From positions 1-59,611 of the forward strand of contig JAKBBV010000014.1 of NCBI GenBank assembly GCA_021808285.1: a stretch of 59,611 bases of DNA, given 5' to 3'. Below the pieces are notes generated by a model. It saw nothing but the letters and a program-made list of their open reading frames with translations, was not told where the DNA came from and made no database searches. Positions 26,972 to 35,662 of the stretch are shown here, piece after piece (position 1 is the stretch's first letter; the number at the start of each line of letters is the position of its first letter). The position numbers and the translations under genes were made by a program. This DNA comes from Pseudomonadota bacterium. GTDB taxonomy: Bacteria; Pseudomonadota; Alphaproteobacteria; Caulobacterales; Caulobacteraceae.

Positions 26972-28207
26972 TCAGATGCGCTCGATGATCATTGCCGGCG
27001 CCATGCCGCCAGCGGCGCAAAGGGTGACGAGTCCGGTATTCAAATCTCGGCGTTCAAGCTCGTCGAGAAGCGCTCCCAAGATGATGGCTCCCGTCGCCCC
27101 AATCGGATGTCCAAGCGCGATCGCTCCGCCGTTGACGTTGACGATGGCCGGGTCGAGGTCCATTTCCCTCATGAACTTCAACGGCACGACCGCGAAGGCC
27201 TCGTTGATTTCAATAAGGTCGATATCCTTGATGGTCATGCCCGCCTTGGCCAGCGCCTTTTTGGCGGCCGGCGCTGGCGCGTTCAGCATCAGCTCCGGGG
27301 AATCGCCCGCCGTCGCCACCGCCCGCACTCGCGCCCGGGGCTTCAGCCCGTGAGCCATGGCGTACTGGGGCGAGGCCATAACCACGGCGCCCGCTCCATC
27401 GACGACGCCAGAGGAATTGCCGGCGTGGTGGACATGGTTGATTTTGACGTCGGGATAGGCGGCTTCCACCAGCTTGCGATAACTCAGTCCCGCTTCATCC
27501 AGCGGAACCTCGTATATCGCCTGAAAGGCGGGCTTTAGGGCCGCCAGCCCCTCAGGCGTCGTTCCGGGCCTGGGATACTCCTCCCGGTCCAGGGCGACAC
27601 GCCCATCGTCGTGATAGACCGGAACCAGGCTTTTCGAAAAATGGCCATTGTCGATCGCCGCGGACGCGCGTCGCTGACTCTCAAGCGCCAGCCCGTCCAC
27701 GTCTTCGCGCGTAAAGCCCTCGAGAGTTGCGATAAGATCCCCACAAATCCCTTGGTGGGGCTGGGGATGGATCGAGCGCAGGTGGGCGTTGCCTGAATCG
27801 AGAGTGGCCCCCGCGGCCCGCGGCAAGGTCGAACCGTAGGACATCGACTCCACGCCCCCCGCGATAACCAGATCCTGGGCGCCAGACATGATTCCCATGG
27901 CGGCCAGGTTCGCCGCGGTAAGTCCGGAGCCACAGAACCGGTCAAGGCTCATCCCTGCGGCGCGAACGTCAAAGCCCGCATCGAGGGCGGCCATGCGTGC
28001 GATGCAGGCGCCCTGCTTTCCGAATTGCGTGCCGCAGCCGGCGATCACGTCGTCGATCTCTGCGGTGTCGAGATCGTTCCGCTCGGCCAAGGCCTTCAGG
28101 ACAGTTGAGAGAATGCGCTGGGGATGAACTTCGGACAAGGCTCCCTTGCCCACCTTGCCGACGCCCCGAGGCGTGCGAGCGGCATCGATAATCCAGGCCT
28201 CTGACAT
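26972..28207 (-). CDS. Acetyl-CoA acetyltransferase (thiolase family)
   Basis: 411-residue thiolase. The acyl-enzyme Cys92 is in DRFCGSGLTAANLAAMG, the catalytic His in GGAIALGHPIGATGA and the second Cys in TLCAAGGMAPAMII. This set supports either biosynthetic (acetoacetyl-CoA forming) or degradative thiolysis. The large NGHFSKSLVPVYHDDGR and DREEYPRPGTT loops are like the degradative or broad-specificity clade. ATG at 28207 with AGGAGAG is used. It could feed acetoacetyl-CoA to PHA synthesis (phaC lies at 35.7 kb), but they are not linked. Confidence 0.88.
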   Translation of the reverse strand: MSEAWIIDAARTPRGVGKVGKGALSEVHPQRILSTVLKALAERNDLDTAEIDDVIAGCGTQFGKQGACIARMAALDAGFDVRAAGMSLDRFCGSGLTAANLAAMGIMSGAQDLVIAGGVESMSYGSTLPRAAGATLDSGNAHLRSIHPQPHQGICGDLIATLEGFTREDVDGLALESQRRASAAIDNGHFSKSLVPVYHDDGRVALDREEYPRPGTTPEGLAALKPAFQAIYEVPLDEAGLSYRKLVEAAYPDVKINHVHHAGNSSGVVDGAGAVVMASPQYAMAHGLKPRARVRAVATAGDSPELMLNAPAPAAKKALAKAGMTIKDIDLIEINEAFAVVPLKFMREMDLDPAIVNVNGGAIALGHPIGATGAIILGALLDELERRDLNTGLVTLCAAGGMAPAMIIERI

Positions 28208-28339
28208 GGCTAGCTCTCCTGCGCGTAGGGACTTTGGCTGAGCTAACAGCGTGACGCGACGGCGCTGCAAGTCATTTTCCCAGAGGGAGGACCAAGCCGC
28301 TCCCTTCACCCATGTCTCCGGGCCGGACAAACGCGTCGA

Positions 28340-28416
28340 TGGCGACCCCGGCAGGACTCGAACCTGCAACCGTCCGCTTAGAAGGCGGATGCTCTATCCG
28401 GTTGAGCTACGGGGCC
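28340..28416 (-). tRNA. tRNA-Arg (TCT anticodon)
   Basis: 77-nt cloverleaf on the minus strand with acceptor GGCCCCG paired to CGGGGTC, discriminator G and encoded CCA. The anticodon loop reads CTTCTAA, anticodon TCT (AGA codons), with the usual GTTCGAGTCC T-arm. Confidence 0.95.
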
Positions 28417-28428
28417 CTGCTAAGCCGC

Positions 28429-28734
28429 TTAGTGTGTCCAGGGCTGTTTGCGCCCGAAGGAGAAATTATCCGCGTAGGCGCGCACGATCACGCGATGCTC
28501 TGGATCCGGGCTCACCTCGAAGGGAAGCCCCCGCTTTTGCGCATAGCCGACGGCCTCTTCACGAGAGGCAAACCGGAGCCTCACCTGTCCGTCCGTGTCC
28601 GCCGTCTCCGTCCATCCCATCAACGGCTCGGGCAAGCGCGCCGAAGTCGGCTCGAACTCCAAAATCCAGACGTGCGTCTTGGCGGCCCCAGACTGGGTCG
28701 CTGACTTCGCAGGGCGATAGATGCGCGCCAGCAT
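28429..28734 (-). CDS. NADH dehydrogenase complex I accessory subunit, NDUFS4-like
   Basis: 101-residue protein of the ETC complex I subunit (NDUFS4/AQDQ, 18 kDa) family. [16 protein letters not shown] and the [29 protein letters not shown] and [16 protein letters not shown] segments match. These are accessory subunits of alphaproteobacterial and mitochondrial NADH:quinone oxidoreductase that stabilise the peripheral arm. The start at 28734 has AAGGAG upstream. It sits between two tRNA genes and away from the nuo operon, as is usual. Confidence 0.88.
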   Translation of the reverse strand: MLARIYRPAKSATQSGAAKTHVWILEFEPTSARLPEPLMGWTETADTDGQVRLRFASREEAVGYAQKRGLPFEVSPDPEHRVIVRAYADNFSFGRKQPWTH

Positions 28735-28765
28735 GACGTCGACTCCTTCAGCTCCTTGTCCGACA

Positions 28766-28842
28766 TGGTCGGGGCGGCAGGATTTGAACCTGCGACCCTC
28801 TGCTCCCAAAGCAGATGCGCTACCAGGCTGCGCTACGCCCCG
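28766..28842 (-). tRNA. tRNA-Pro (TGG anticodon)
   Basis: 77-nt minus-strand tRNA, acceptor CGGGGCG with CGCCCCG, discriminator A and encoded CCA. Anticodon loop TTTGGGA gives TGG. A second proline tRNA (GGG) is found at 41391-41467. Confidence 0.95.
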
Positions 28843-28915
28843 GATCCCTGTCGGCCGCGCCCTCTTGCCAGAAAAGCGAGAGGCTTCGCAATCTCACACC
28901 CGTCAATCTCGCCGA

Positions 28916-29338
28916 TCAGGTTCGTCGTCGCATCAGTTTGAACACCCCGCTGGCCCGGGCCAAGGTTCGAGACTGCATTCGGGCCTCACCCTCGACAAAG
29001 GCTATGTCCCTGGTCACTCGCGTGGCCCAAGCGGCGCCAGTCACCCAGTCCCCGGCCTTGCCCATATCCAGATAGCCGACCGAAAGGTGCATGGTCACTG
29101 GCGTAGCGCCGGATGCTTGCGCTGCGGCCGCCGCTAGCAGCCCGTCGAGAAAGGCCGACAGCATACCCCCGTGGATCAGCCCGACGCCGTTGCAATGCCG
29201 GTCCAAGGCAAAGAATGCCTGCTCCGCGCCCTCGACGCCAGGACGGTGGAAGAAAGGCCCGTTATGAGCGGAGAATGCGCCTCGCCCGGCTTGGGGCAGG
29301 AACCCGACGGGCGGCGAAGCGGGGCCGTCTCCATTCAT
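28916..29338 (-). CDS. PaaI-family hot-dog thioesterase
   Basis: 140-residue single hot-dog fold protein. The [21 protein letters not shown] motif of PaaI-type acyl-CoA thioesterases is present, including the HGGM loop. The substrate is unknown. Its start overlaps the stop of the upstream DUF192 gene (ATGA), so the two are co-translated; no functional link is obvious. Confidence 0.85.
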   Translation of the reverse strand: MNGDGPASPPVGFLPQAGRGAFSAHNGPFFHRPGVEGAEQAFFALDRHCNGVGLIHGGMLSAFLDGLLAAAAAQASGATPVTMHLSVGYLDMGKAGDWVTGAAWATRVTRDIAFVEGEARMQSRTLARASGVFKLMRRRT

Positions 29339-29835
29339 CCCTGCGGCCGAAGCGGCGTCGTGACCAAATCACCAGGTTGCGCGCCAATCTCCTCCGCTCT
29401 CCCGCCGCGAAGCTCCAGCACCTCGCCGACCTCTACGCCTGACGGAATTGGGGTCTCGTCCAGGGGAACCGCGTTGCGGGCGATCGAGGCGATGCGACCG
29501 TTGGGTAAGATGTAGATTATATCCAGCGGGATCAGCGTGTTCTTCATCCAGAACCACTGCTTCTCCGGCGGGTTGAACTCGAAGATCATTCCGCGATCCC
29601 TGGCGAGGGAGCGGCGGAACATCAGTCCTCGCTCCCGACTCGCCTCCGTGTCGGCGACCTCGACCGTGAACCGGGCGACGCCCTTGGCCGTGCGCACCTC
29701 CAGCGGCTCCGTCTTCAGTGGCGGCGGATGATCTGTTGCCGCCGCGCCGCTGGCGAAGGAGAAAATGCTCGCAACGAAGACAAGACCTAAGACGACGCCA
29801 GGGAGGCGAGGACGCAAATCCGGCACGGAACACAC
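29335..29835 (-). CDS. Secreted DUF192 family protein
   Basis: 166-residue DUF192 protein with an N-terminal signal peptide or membrane anchor (GVVLGLVFVASIFSFASGAAAT). The DUF192 core is clear: ERGLMFRRSL, GMIFEF, WFWMKNTLIPLDIIYI and SGVEVGEVLELRGG. Family function is unknown; a role in extracytoplasmic proteins is likely. The start is GTG at 29835, and another GTG follows 9 bases later. A DUF192 gene next to a double cold-shock gene is a recurrent alphaproteobacterial arrangement. Confidence 0.85.
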   Translation of the reverse strand: MCSVPDLRPRLPGVVLGLVFVASIFSFASGAAATDHPPPLKTEPLEVRTAKGVARFTVEVADTEASRERGLMFRRSLARDRGMIFEFNPPEKQWFWMKNTLIPLDIIYILPNGRIASIARNAVPLDETPIPSGVEVGEVLELRGGRAEEIGAQPGDLVTTPLRPQG

Positions 29836-29898
29836 TCTTTCTGGACAGACGCTCGAAATCTAACGCTCCGAGTACGATTTTCCGTCGCGAAGCGAGCC

Positions 29899-30516
29899 TC
29901 AGGCTTTATCGAATTTCAACTCCGCGACAACCAGCCCTTTAGGGCCTTTGGCTATTTGCACGCGGATTTCATCGCCCGGTTGAAGGTCGTCAACGCCGTG
30001 CCGCCGCAGAACCTCCGCATGGATGAAGATATCTCCCGTGATGTCGACGCTGGTGACGAAGCCGTAGCCCTTGGCGCGGTTGAACCATTTCACGCTCGCG
30101 CGGGTGAACGGGGCGCCCTCGGAACCCAGGCGTACAGCTAGGGCGCGAGCGGCCCTGCGATCGCGCTCACGTGCCTCCTCAGATATGGCTTGCGCCGCTT
30201 TGTGATCGTCATCCGCCTGGAGTTCCAGAACCTCGATCACCTGCCAGCCTCGGGTGCGTTGGACGACTTCACAGACGATATACGCCCCGTCCGGGGCCTC
30301 CTCGTATCCGGACGCTTTCAGAACGCTCATGTGCAAGAGGGCATCCTGTTCTCCGGTCTGGTTGGGATCGTCAGGCACGACAAAACCGTACCCTTTGCCC
30401 GGGTCGAACCATTTGACCCGTCCCTTAACGCGGACCGCCAGCGTGGCGTCGCGTGTCCCAAGCCCCAACTCCGTCACTCCACCCCGCTCCGCCCCTGGTG
30501 AGGATGAATGGTTCAC
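29899..30516 (-). CDS. Protein with two cold-shock domains
   Basis: 205-residue protein containing two CspA-type OB folds: the first at about 29-98 (GRVKWFDPGKGYGFVVPDD), the second at about 140-200 (ASVKWFNRAKGYGFVTSVD). The RNP1 motifs (KGYGFV) and the FIHAEVL RNP2 region are kept, so both probably bind single-stranded RNA or DNA. The domains are joined by a charged linker (RERDRRAARAL). Two-domain forms are common in alphaproteobacteria. Start is GTG at 30516. Confidence 0.9.
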   Translation of the reverse strand: MNHSSSPGAERGGVTELGLGTRDATLAVRVKGRVKWFDPGKGYGFVVPDDPNQTGEQDALLHMSVLKASGYEEAPDGAYIVCEVVQRTRGWQVIEVLELQADDDHKAAQAISEEARERDRRAARALAVRLGSEGAPFTRASVKWFNRAKGYGFVTSVDITGDIFIHAEVLRRHGVDDLQPGDEIRVQIAKGPKGLVVAELKFDKA

Positions 30517-30684
30517 GAAACCGTTCCGACGACAGCCGCCGTGGGGTCAACCGGTCGCGACCACCGCAACCGGCGTCACCCTAGCTGAACGGCGGCCACG
30601 CCCAATTCCGACGCGCGGGAGCCTGAGGGATGATAAAAATTGGGCGATATTATCGGGCGGAACGGGGCACGGGGGACGCACGAC

Positions 30685-30759
30685 TGGTAGGCCCTACGGG
30701 AGTCGAACCCGTCTTCCCAGATTGAAAATCTGATGTCCTAACCGATAGACGAAGGGCCC
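30685..30759 (-). tRNA. tRNA-Glu (TTC anticodon)
   Basis: 75-nt minus-strand tRNA with acceptor GGGCCCT paired to AGGGCCT (one G-U), discriminator A and encoded CCA. Anticodon loop TTTTCAA gives TTC, and the CTTCGTCTA and GTTCGACTCC arms are typical of tRNA-Glu. Confidence 0.95.
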
Positions 30760-30824
30760 GCCCGTTCGGAAGCGCGCCCTATATCCTGCGGCCTGGAGCG
30801 AGCGCAAGTCTAACGGGAGTTCTT

Positions 30825-32615
30825 TCAGCGGCGCGGCTCGGCGATATCGTCGATTTCCATCTGGACGTCTCTGCGTCCGCGCCATTCATCAGGCTTCAAT
30901 CGTCCCGCGACGTGAACCGCAGCGCCACCCGCGAGGAGCCGTCTTCCGAGTGGAGAGTCTGAGGCTCGCCAAGCGATCGCCTTCAGGCCCTGGCCCCCCA
31001 GGCCGGCAAGCCGGCAACGGATATGGCCCCCACGCACTGGCTCCGCGTGTTCAATACGAACGCTGGCCATGGCTAGAACGGGCTCTGGATTGCCAGGGCC
31101 GAACGGCGCGAGGCCCGAGAAGATGTTGAGAGCATCCGCAGCGGCGCCTGGAGATGTAAGCGCATCGATCTCGACCGCATCGACCTCCGCCGCTGTTCTG
31201 GCCTGTTCCGATAGCCGCTCACAGAGAAACTCACGAACCTCAGGGATCATTCCTGCTCTGAGGGTCAGTCCCGCCGCCATGGCATGACCACCGCCGGCCA
31301 TGAGCAGTCCGGCGTCGAACGCCTCATGGATCGCCGAACCAAGATTGACCCCGGGCTGCGAACGGCCCGACCCTTTGGCGATACCCGAAATTGGGTCGAT
31401 GCCAAGAACAACTGTGGTGCGCCGATAGCGTTCGCGCAGTCGGCTCGCGACGATCCCGACCACGCCCGGATGCCATCCCTCGCGCGCAACGACCAAGGCA
31501 GGGGCGTCCAGGCCGAGGTTTCCCTCGCGCTCGAGGGACGCGATGGCCTCCTCAACGATCTGGGCCTCAAGGGATCTGCGTTCTTCATTCAACCGATTCA
31601 GCTCCCGGGCGAGCGCCCCGGCCTCCATAGGATCGTCGGTGGAAAGCAAGGTGGCGCCAAGATCGGATCGTCCAATCCTTCCGCCCGCATTAATACGAGG
31701 ACCGAGGATGAATCCCGCCTCGAAGACCCCGGCCGTTCTGACTTCGACTCCGGCCGCCTCCAGGAGCGCCGAAAGACCGGGATTTTCCCATCGGGACATG
31801 ACCTTCAGGCCCTGAGCGACGAGGGCCCGGTTGAAACCCGCCAGTGGGGTCACGTCGCAAATGGCGCCGAGCGCCGCCAGATCCAGCCAATTGAGGATAT
31901 CCGGCTCAGGGCGCGATGCGAACAGGCCCCGCTTCCGCGCCTCGCGATTCAGCGCTGCTAGCAAAACGAAGGTGACGCCAGCCGCCGCCAGCATGCCCTG
32001 GCCCGAACAGCAGTCAGGACGGTTGGGATTGACCAGCGCCGCCGCGCCAGCGGGCAAGCGCTGCATGAGATGATGGTCGATGACGACAACTCTCAGGCCG
32101 ATATCCGCGGCTGAAGACAGGGCGTCATGGGCGGCGGCTCCGCAGTCGACTGTGACAACGAGCTCCGCGCCGCCGTCCCTGATCCTCCGAAACGCGGCCG
32201 GAGTCGGCCCGAACCCTTCGGTCATCCGGTCGGGTACATAGAGGTTGGGCTCCGCGTCCATGCCGCGAAGCCAGCGCACCAAGAGAGCGGCGCTCGACGC
32301 CCCATCCACGTCATAGTCAGCGAAGACCGTGATCGGTCGTGAGGCAACCAGGGCATCGAGGATCAGTGAGGCGGCCCGATCCATATCGGCAAAGCTTGAG
32401 GGATCAGGAAACAGGGCCTTGAGGGTAGGCGTGAGGAACGTAGCGCCATCCCCAGCCGCCACCCCACGCGAGGCGAGGGCGCGCGCCAGCGGCTCGGCCA
32501 GACCCAGGTGGGACTGATGGGCCTTTACGAGGTCTGGATCCGCAGCGCGGGCGCGCCACTTTCGCCCCGAGACAGATCGGGTCACACCCAGGAAGGAACC
32601 GGATTCACCCTCCAT
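30825..32615 (-). CDS. recJ: Single-stranded-DNA-specific exonuclease RecJ
   Basis: 596-residue DHH-superfamily nuclease that degrades single-stranded DNA 5' to 3' in recombination and mismatch repair. Motif I is FADYDVDGASSAAL, motif III the DHH of VVVIDHHLMQ, and the later DHHA1 region contains GGHAMAAGLT. An OB-fold follows at the C terminus. AGGAGCC precedes the ATG. It follows hom on the same strand with only 27 bp between them; the glpX gene often found between them in relatives is absent. Confidence 0.95.
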   Translation of the reverse strand: MEGESGSFLGVTRSVSGRKWRARAADPDLVKAHQSHLGLAEPLARALASRGVAAGDGATFLTPTLKALFPDPSSFADMDRAASLILDALVASRPITVFADYDVDGASSAALLVRWLRGMDAEPNLYVPDRMTEGFGPTPAAFRRIRDGGAELVVTVDCGAAAHDALSSAADIGLRVVVIDHHLMQRLPAGAAALVNPNRPDCCSGQGMLAAAGVTFVLLAALNREARKRGLFASRPEPDILNWLDLAALGAICDVTPLAGFNRALVAQGLKVMSRWENPGLSALLEAAGVEVRTAGVFEAGFILGPRINAGGRIGRSDLGATLLSTDDPMEAGALARELNRLNEERRSLEAQIVEEAIASLEREGNLGLDAPALVVAREGWHPGVVGIVASRLRERYRRTTVVLGIDPISGIAKGSGRSQPGVNLGSAIHEAFDAGLLMAGGGHAMAAGLTLRAGMIPEVREFLCERLSEQARTAAEVDAVEIDALTSPGAAADALNIFSGLAPFGPGNPEPVLAMASVRIEHAEPVRGGHIRCRLAGLGGQGLKAIAWRASDSPLGRRLLAGGAAVHVAGRLKPDEWRGRRDVQMEIDDIAEPRR

Positions 32616-32642
32616 TGAGCGTCGGCTCCTGGGGGCGCCTCA

Positions 32643-33941
32643 TCAGATGCGCGCCAGCCGCATGAGTCTCGGCGACTGGGTCATGCAGGGCAACGCGGCA
32701 AGGCGGGCTAGCGTCCCGGTGATTGCGGCGGCCTCGGCGGGATGAGTCGTCAGCACGATGGGCACCGAGGTCACATCCTCAAGTCGTTTTTGGAGGAAGC
32801 TGTCGATGGACACCCCACCCTCGGCAAGGGTCTCGGAGATCGCCGCCACCACGCCTGGCTCATCGCGAACCATGAGACGAATATATACGCCTTCCCTTTC
32901 ACGCGCAGGGCGTGGCCCGGTCCCCTGGCCAAGACTCATTGCCGGCGATTGGAATACGGGTCGTTTCGGGTTGGCGATCACGTCAGCGATGTCGGCGGCG
33001 ACGGCCGCAGCTGTCGGCCCGGCGCCCGCGCCCGGCCCTTGAATGAAGAGCTCACCCACCTCAGCTCCGTGAATAAAGAGCGCATTGAGGGCGCCCGCAG
33101 CGCGAGCCAGGGGATGGTCGAGAGGGATGAGTGTGGGGTGAACGCTCACTCTGACCCCGTCCCTGCCCTTTCGGGCCATGGCGATGAGTTTGATCCGGAA
33201 TCCCAGTGCGCCGGCCAGGCGAATGTCGATCAATTCTACGGACTCGATTCCCTCGACCTCAACGCGCGATCCTTCAGGGGCGCCACCAAATGCCAGGGCT
33301 GCGAGAATGGCGATCTTGTGCCCCGCATCCCAGCCTCCGATGTCCGCAGCGGGGTCAGCTTCGGCGTATCCCAGGGTCTGGGCCTGAGCCAGGATTCGGT
33401 CGAAATCCAAACCCGATGCTTCCATCTCCGTAAGAATGTAGTTGCTGGTGCCATTCAGGATGCCCGCCACCGCCTCAATCTCATCGCCGACGAGGGCTTC
33501 TCTCAGTATCTTTACAGCCGGGACACCGCCCATCACCGCCGCCTCGAATCGCAGGGCGAGGCCGCGAGATTCCGCGAAATGGGCGAGTTCGGCGCCGTGC
33601 TGGGCGATCAGAGCCTTGTTCGCCGTAACGACCGCCTTGCCGCTCTCAAGCGCCGCAGTCACCGCCTGGCGGGCGACTCCTTCGGAACCGCCAACGAGCT
33701 CCACAAAGACGTCAATGTCGGGACAACGGGCAAGTGCGACCGGGTCGTCGAACCACGCCATTTGAGAAGTGTCGACATTCCGCACGGCGCCCCGTCGCCG
33801 GGCGCTGACCGCCGTGACCTCGACGCGGCCGCCACCCGGAACGAAGTCCGGCCGCCGGGCGATAAGCCGCAAGAGGCCTTGCCCCACCGTGCCCAACCCC
33901 GCGACGCCAATGCGAAGCGATCGTTTGTCCTGACCGATCAC
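32643..33941 (-). CDS. hom: Homoserine dehydrogenase
   Basis: 432-residue enzyme that reduces aspartate semialdehyde to homoserine for threonine and methionine synthesis. The N-terminal NAD(P)-binding motif is VAGLGTVGQGL, the catalytic middle contains GGVPAVKILREALVGDE and ILNGTSNYILTEM, and the C-terminal ACT domain (YIRLMVRDEPGVVAAISETL) allows allosteric control by threonine. Its ATG overlaps the aminotransferase stop (ATGA). Confidence 0.95.
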   Translation of the reverse strand: MIGQDKRSLRIGVAGLGTVGQGLLRLIARRPDFVPGGGRVEVTAVSARRRGAVRNVDTSQMAWFDDPVALARCPDIDVFVELVGGSEGVARQAVTAALESGKAVVTANKALIAQHGAELAHFAESRGLALRFEAAVMGGVPAVKILREALVGDEIEAVAGILNGTSNYILTEMEASGLDFDRILAQAQTLGYAEADPAADIGGWDAGHKIAILAALAFGGAPEGSRVEVEGIESVELIDIRLAGALGFRIKLIAMARKGRDGVRVSVHPTLIPLDHPLARAAGALNALFIHGAEVGELFIQGPGAGAGPTAAAVAADIADVIANPKRPVFQSPAMSLGQGTGPRPAREREGVYIRLMVRDEPGVVAAISETLAEGGVSIDSFLQKRLEDVTSVPIVLTTHPAEAAAITGTLARLAALPCMTQSPRLMRLARI

Positions 33942-35152
33942 GCGGCGCCTGCCGACACTGAATGGCCAAGACGGACGCCGATCTCACGATCGAGAAACCG
34001 CTTTATATTGCGGGCGGCCTGACGAATGCGATGTTCGTTTTCGACCAGTCCAATGCGGACAAAACCCTCTCCGTGTTCGCCAAACGCGACACCTGGAGAG
34101 ACCGCGACATGAGCGTCTTCCATCAACTTCTTGGCGAAAACCATGGATCCTTGCGCCCGGAAGGGCTCGGGCACCGGCGCCCAGGCGAACATTGAGGCCG
34201 GAGGCGATGGCACCCGCCAGCCTGCGCGGGACAGGGATGAGACGAGGACATCGCGGCGGGAGCGGTAGATCTGCCTGATCTCGTCGACGCATTCCTGCGG
34301 GCCATTCAGCGCGGTGGCCGCAGCGACCTGGATCGGCGTGTAGGCGCCGTAATCGAGATAGGACTTGATCCGCCCCAGAGCGGCGCAGAGCCGGGCATTT
34401 CCCACCACCATGCCGACCCGCCAACCGGCCATGGCGTAGGTCTTTGAAAGGGAGTTGACCTCGACAGCCAAGTCGCGGGCCCCTTCGATCTGGAGGATCG
34501 AAGGGGGCGGGTTATCGTCAAAATAGATCTCTGAATAGGCCACGTCCGAAAGGATCAGGAGATCATGCCTCCGCGCCAGGGCGACGGCCTCGCTGTAGAA
34601 ATCGAGGTCCACCCATTGGGCGGTCGGATTCGACGGATAGCTGAGGATAAGCGCCTTGGCGCCGCCGCTAGACGCCGCCGCGCTGACGCCGGACAGATAG
34701 GCTTCAGGGCTCAGGGCCGGGACATGACGGATGACGCCGCCCGCCATGATGAAGCCGTAGGCGTGAATCGGATAGGCGGGATTGGGACAGATAATGAAAT
34801 CTCCCGGCCCCGTGATGGCCTGGGCGAGATTGGCGAAACCCTCTTTGGAACCCAACGTGGCCACGATCTCTGATTCCGGATCCAGGCGAACGCCGAACCG
34901 ACGTTCGTAATAGGCCGCCATGGCCCGCCTAAGTCCGGTGATGCCCTTCGACACGGAATACCGACCTGCCTTTGGGTCCCGTGCGGTTTCAACCAGCTTT
35001 TCAACGATATGTGCCGGTGTCGGCATGTCCGGATTGCCCATGCCGAAATCAATGATGTCGACGCCCTCTCGACGGAGACGCGCCTTGAGCCGGTTTACCT
35101 CCTCGAAAACATAGGGTGGAAGGTCGTCGATGCGCGGGAATTGCGGCGTCAT
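33938..35152 (-). CDS. Class I/II aminotransferase, AlaC/DAP-aminotransferase-like
   Basis: 404-residue fold-type I PLP aminotransferase. PLP lysine is in NSLSKTYAMAGWRVGM (about 237), and YSVSKGITGLRRAMA, PNPAYPIHAYGF and SYPSNPTAQ match the AlaC (glutamate-pyruvate) and related clade. It starts MTPQFPRIDDLPPYVFEEVN. Start at 35152 fits the family; the open frame extends to 35275. It is translationally linked to hom, and such a linkage is common in alphaproteobacteria. The exact amino donor pair is not determined. Confidence 0.88.
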   Translation of the reverse strand: MTPQFPRIDDLPPYVFEEVNRLKARLRREGVDIIDFGMGNPDMPTPAHIVEKLVETARDPKAGRYSVSKGITGLRRAMAAYYERRFGVRLDPESEIVATLGSKEGFANLAQAITGPGDFIICPNPAYPIHAYGFIMAGGVIRHVPALSPEAYLSGVSAAASSGGAKALILSYPSNPTAQWVDLDFYSEAVALARRHDLLILSDVAYSEIYFDDNPPPSILQIEGARDLAVEVNSLSKTYAMAGWRVGMVVGNARLCAALGRIKSYLDYGAYTPIQVAAATALNGPQECVDEIRQIYRSRRDVLVSSLSRAGWRVPSPPASMFAWAPVPEPFRAQGSMVFAKKLMEDAHVAVSPGVAFGEHGEGFVRIGLVENEHRIRQAARNIKRFLDREIGVRLGHSVSAGAA

Positions 35153-35201
35153 GGCGTCTGGCGATCTGGCTGGGGAGAGACGGGTTTCGCAGGTGGCGAC
35201 G

Positions 35202-35597
35202 CTAATGGGGTCTGGCGGGAGGCTCGGCCGCCGCCCGCGCTTCCCGGGCGAAGACCTCGGCTTGCTCGGCATCATGAGGGTTTATGGGCGGGGGCGGAGC
35301 GGCCCGGGCTCGTCCGCTCTCTGCAAATGCGACACCGCCCTTGAGCGGAAGCCCGAACGTGTCTGGCGCGGTTGCCGCGACGACCTCTTGCCCCGCCTGA
35401 CGAACGCTCAATACGGCTGCGTGGAACCCCGACGCCGATCTCACGCCTGCGGGCATGGGCGGAATAGCGCAAAAGCTCGGCCAAGCCGAGCTCTTATGGC
35501 TTTCCCGGTCTGCGGCATTGCGAGCGGCGGCGCCTCCGGTCCACGCCAGACTGAGGGCTAAAAGCCAAGTTGCAAAATCGACGCCGAAAGCCTTCAT
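35202..35597 (-). CDS. Small exported protein of unknown function
   Basis: 131-residue protein with a signal peptide (LLALSLAWTGGAAA) and a Pro/Ala-rich C terminus. The middle segment (SFCAIPPMPAGVRSASGFHAAVLSVRQAG) has no recognised domain but has normal codon use and lies upstream of the aminotransferase-hom pair, a position where alphaproteobacteria often have a small secreted hypothetical protein. Possibly periplasmic. Confidence 0.5.
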   Translation of the reverse strand: MKAFGVDFATWLLALSLAWTGGAAARNAADRESHKSSAWPSFCAIPPMPAGVRSASGFHAAVLSVRQAGQEVVAATAPDTFGLPLKGGVAFAESGRARAAPPPPINPHDAEQAEVFAREARAAAEPPARPH

Positions 35598-35662
35598 AAG
35601 GCAGAAACTCTTAGGCTAGGACTTTAGGTTGCGGAAGAGCGGCGGGCCTCCAGGAGGGGCGT

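Noticed and set aside
30640-30684. T-tailed terminator after tRNA-Glu
   Set aside because: A run of T follows, but the preceding GATA/TATC pairs do not form a stable GC stem.
32742-34022. 426-codon frame on the plus strand opposite hom
   Set aside because: Antisense to the homoserine dehydrogenase gene, no domain.
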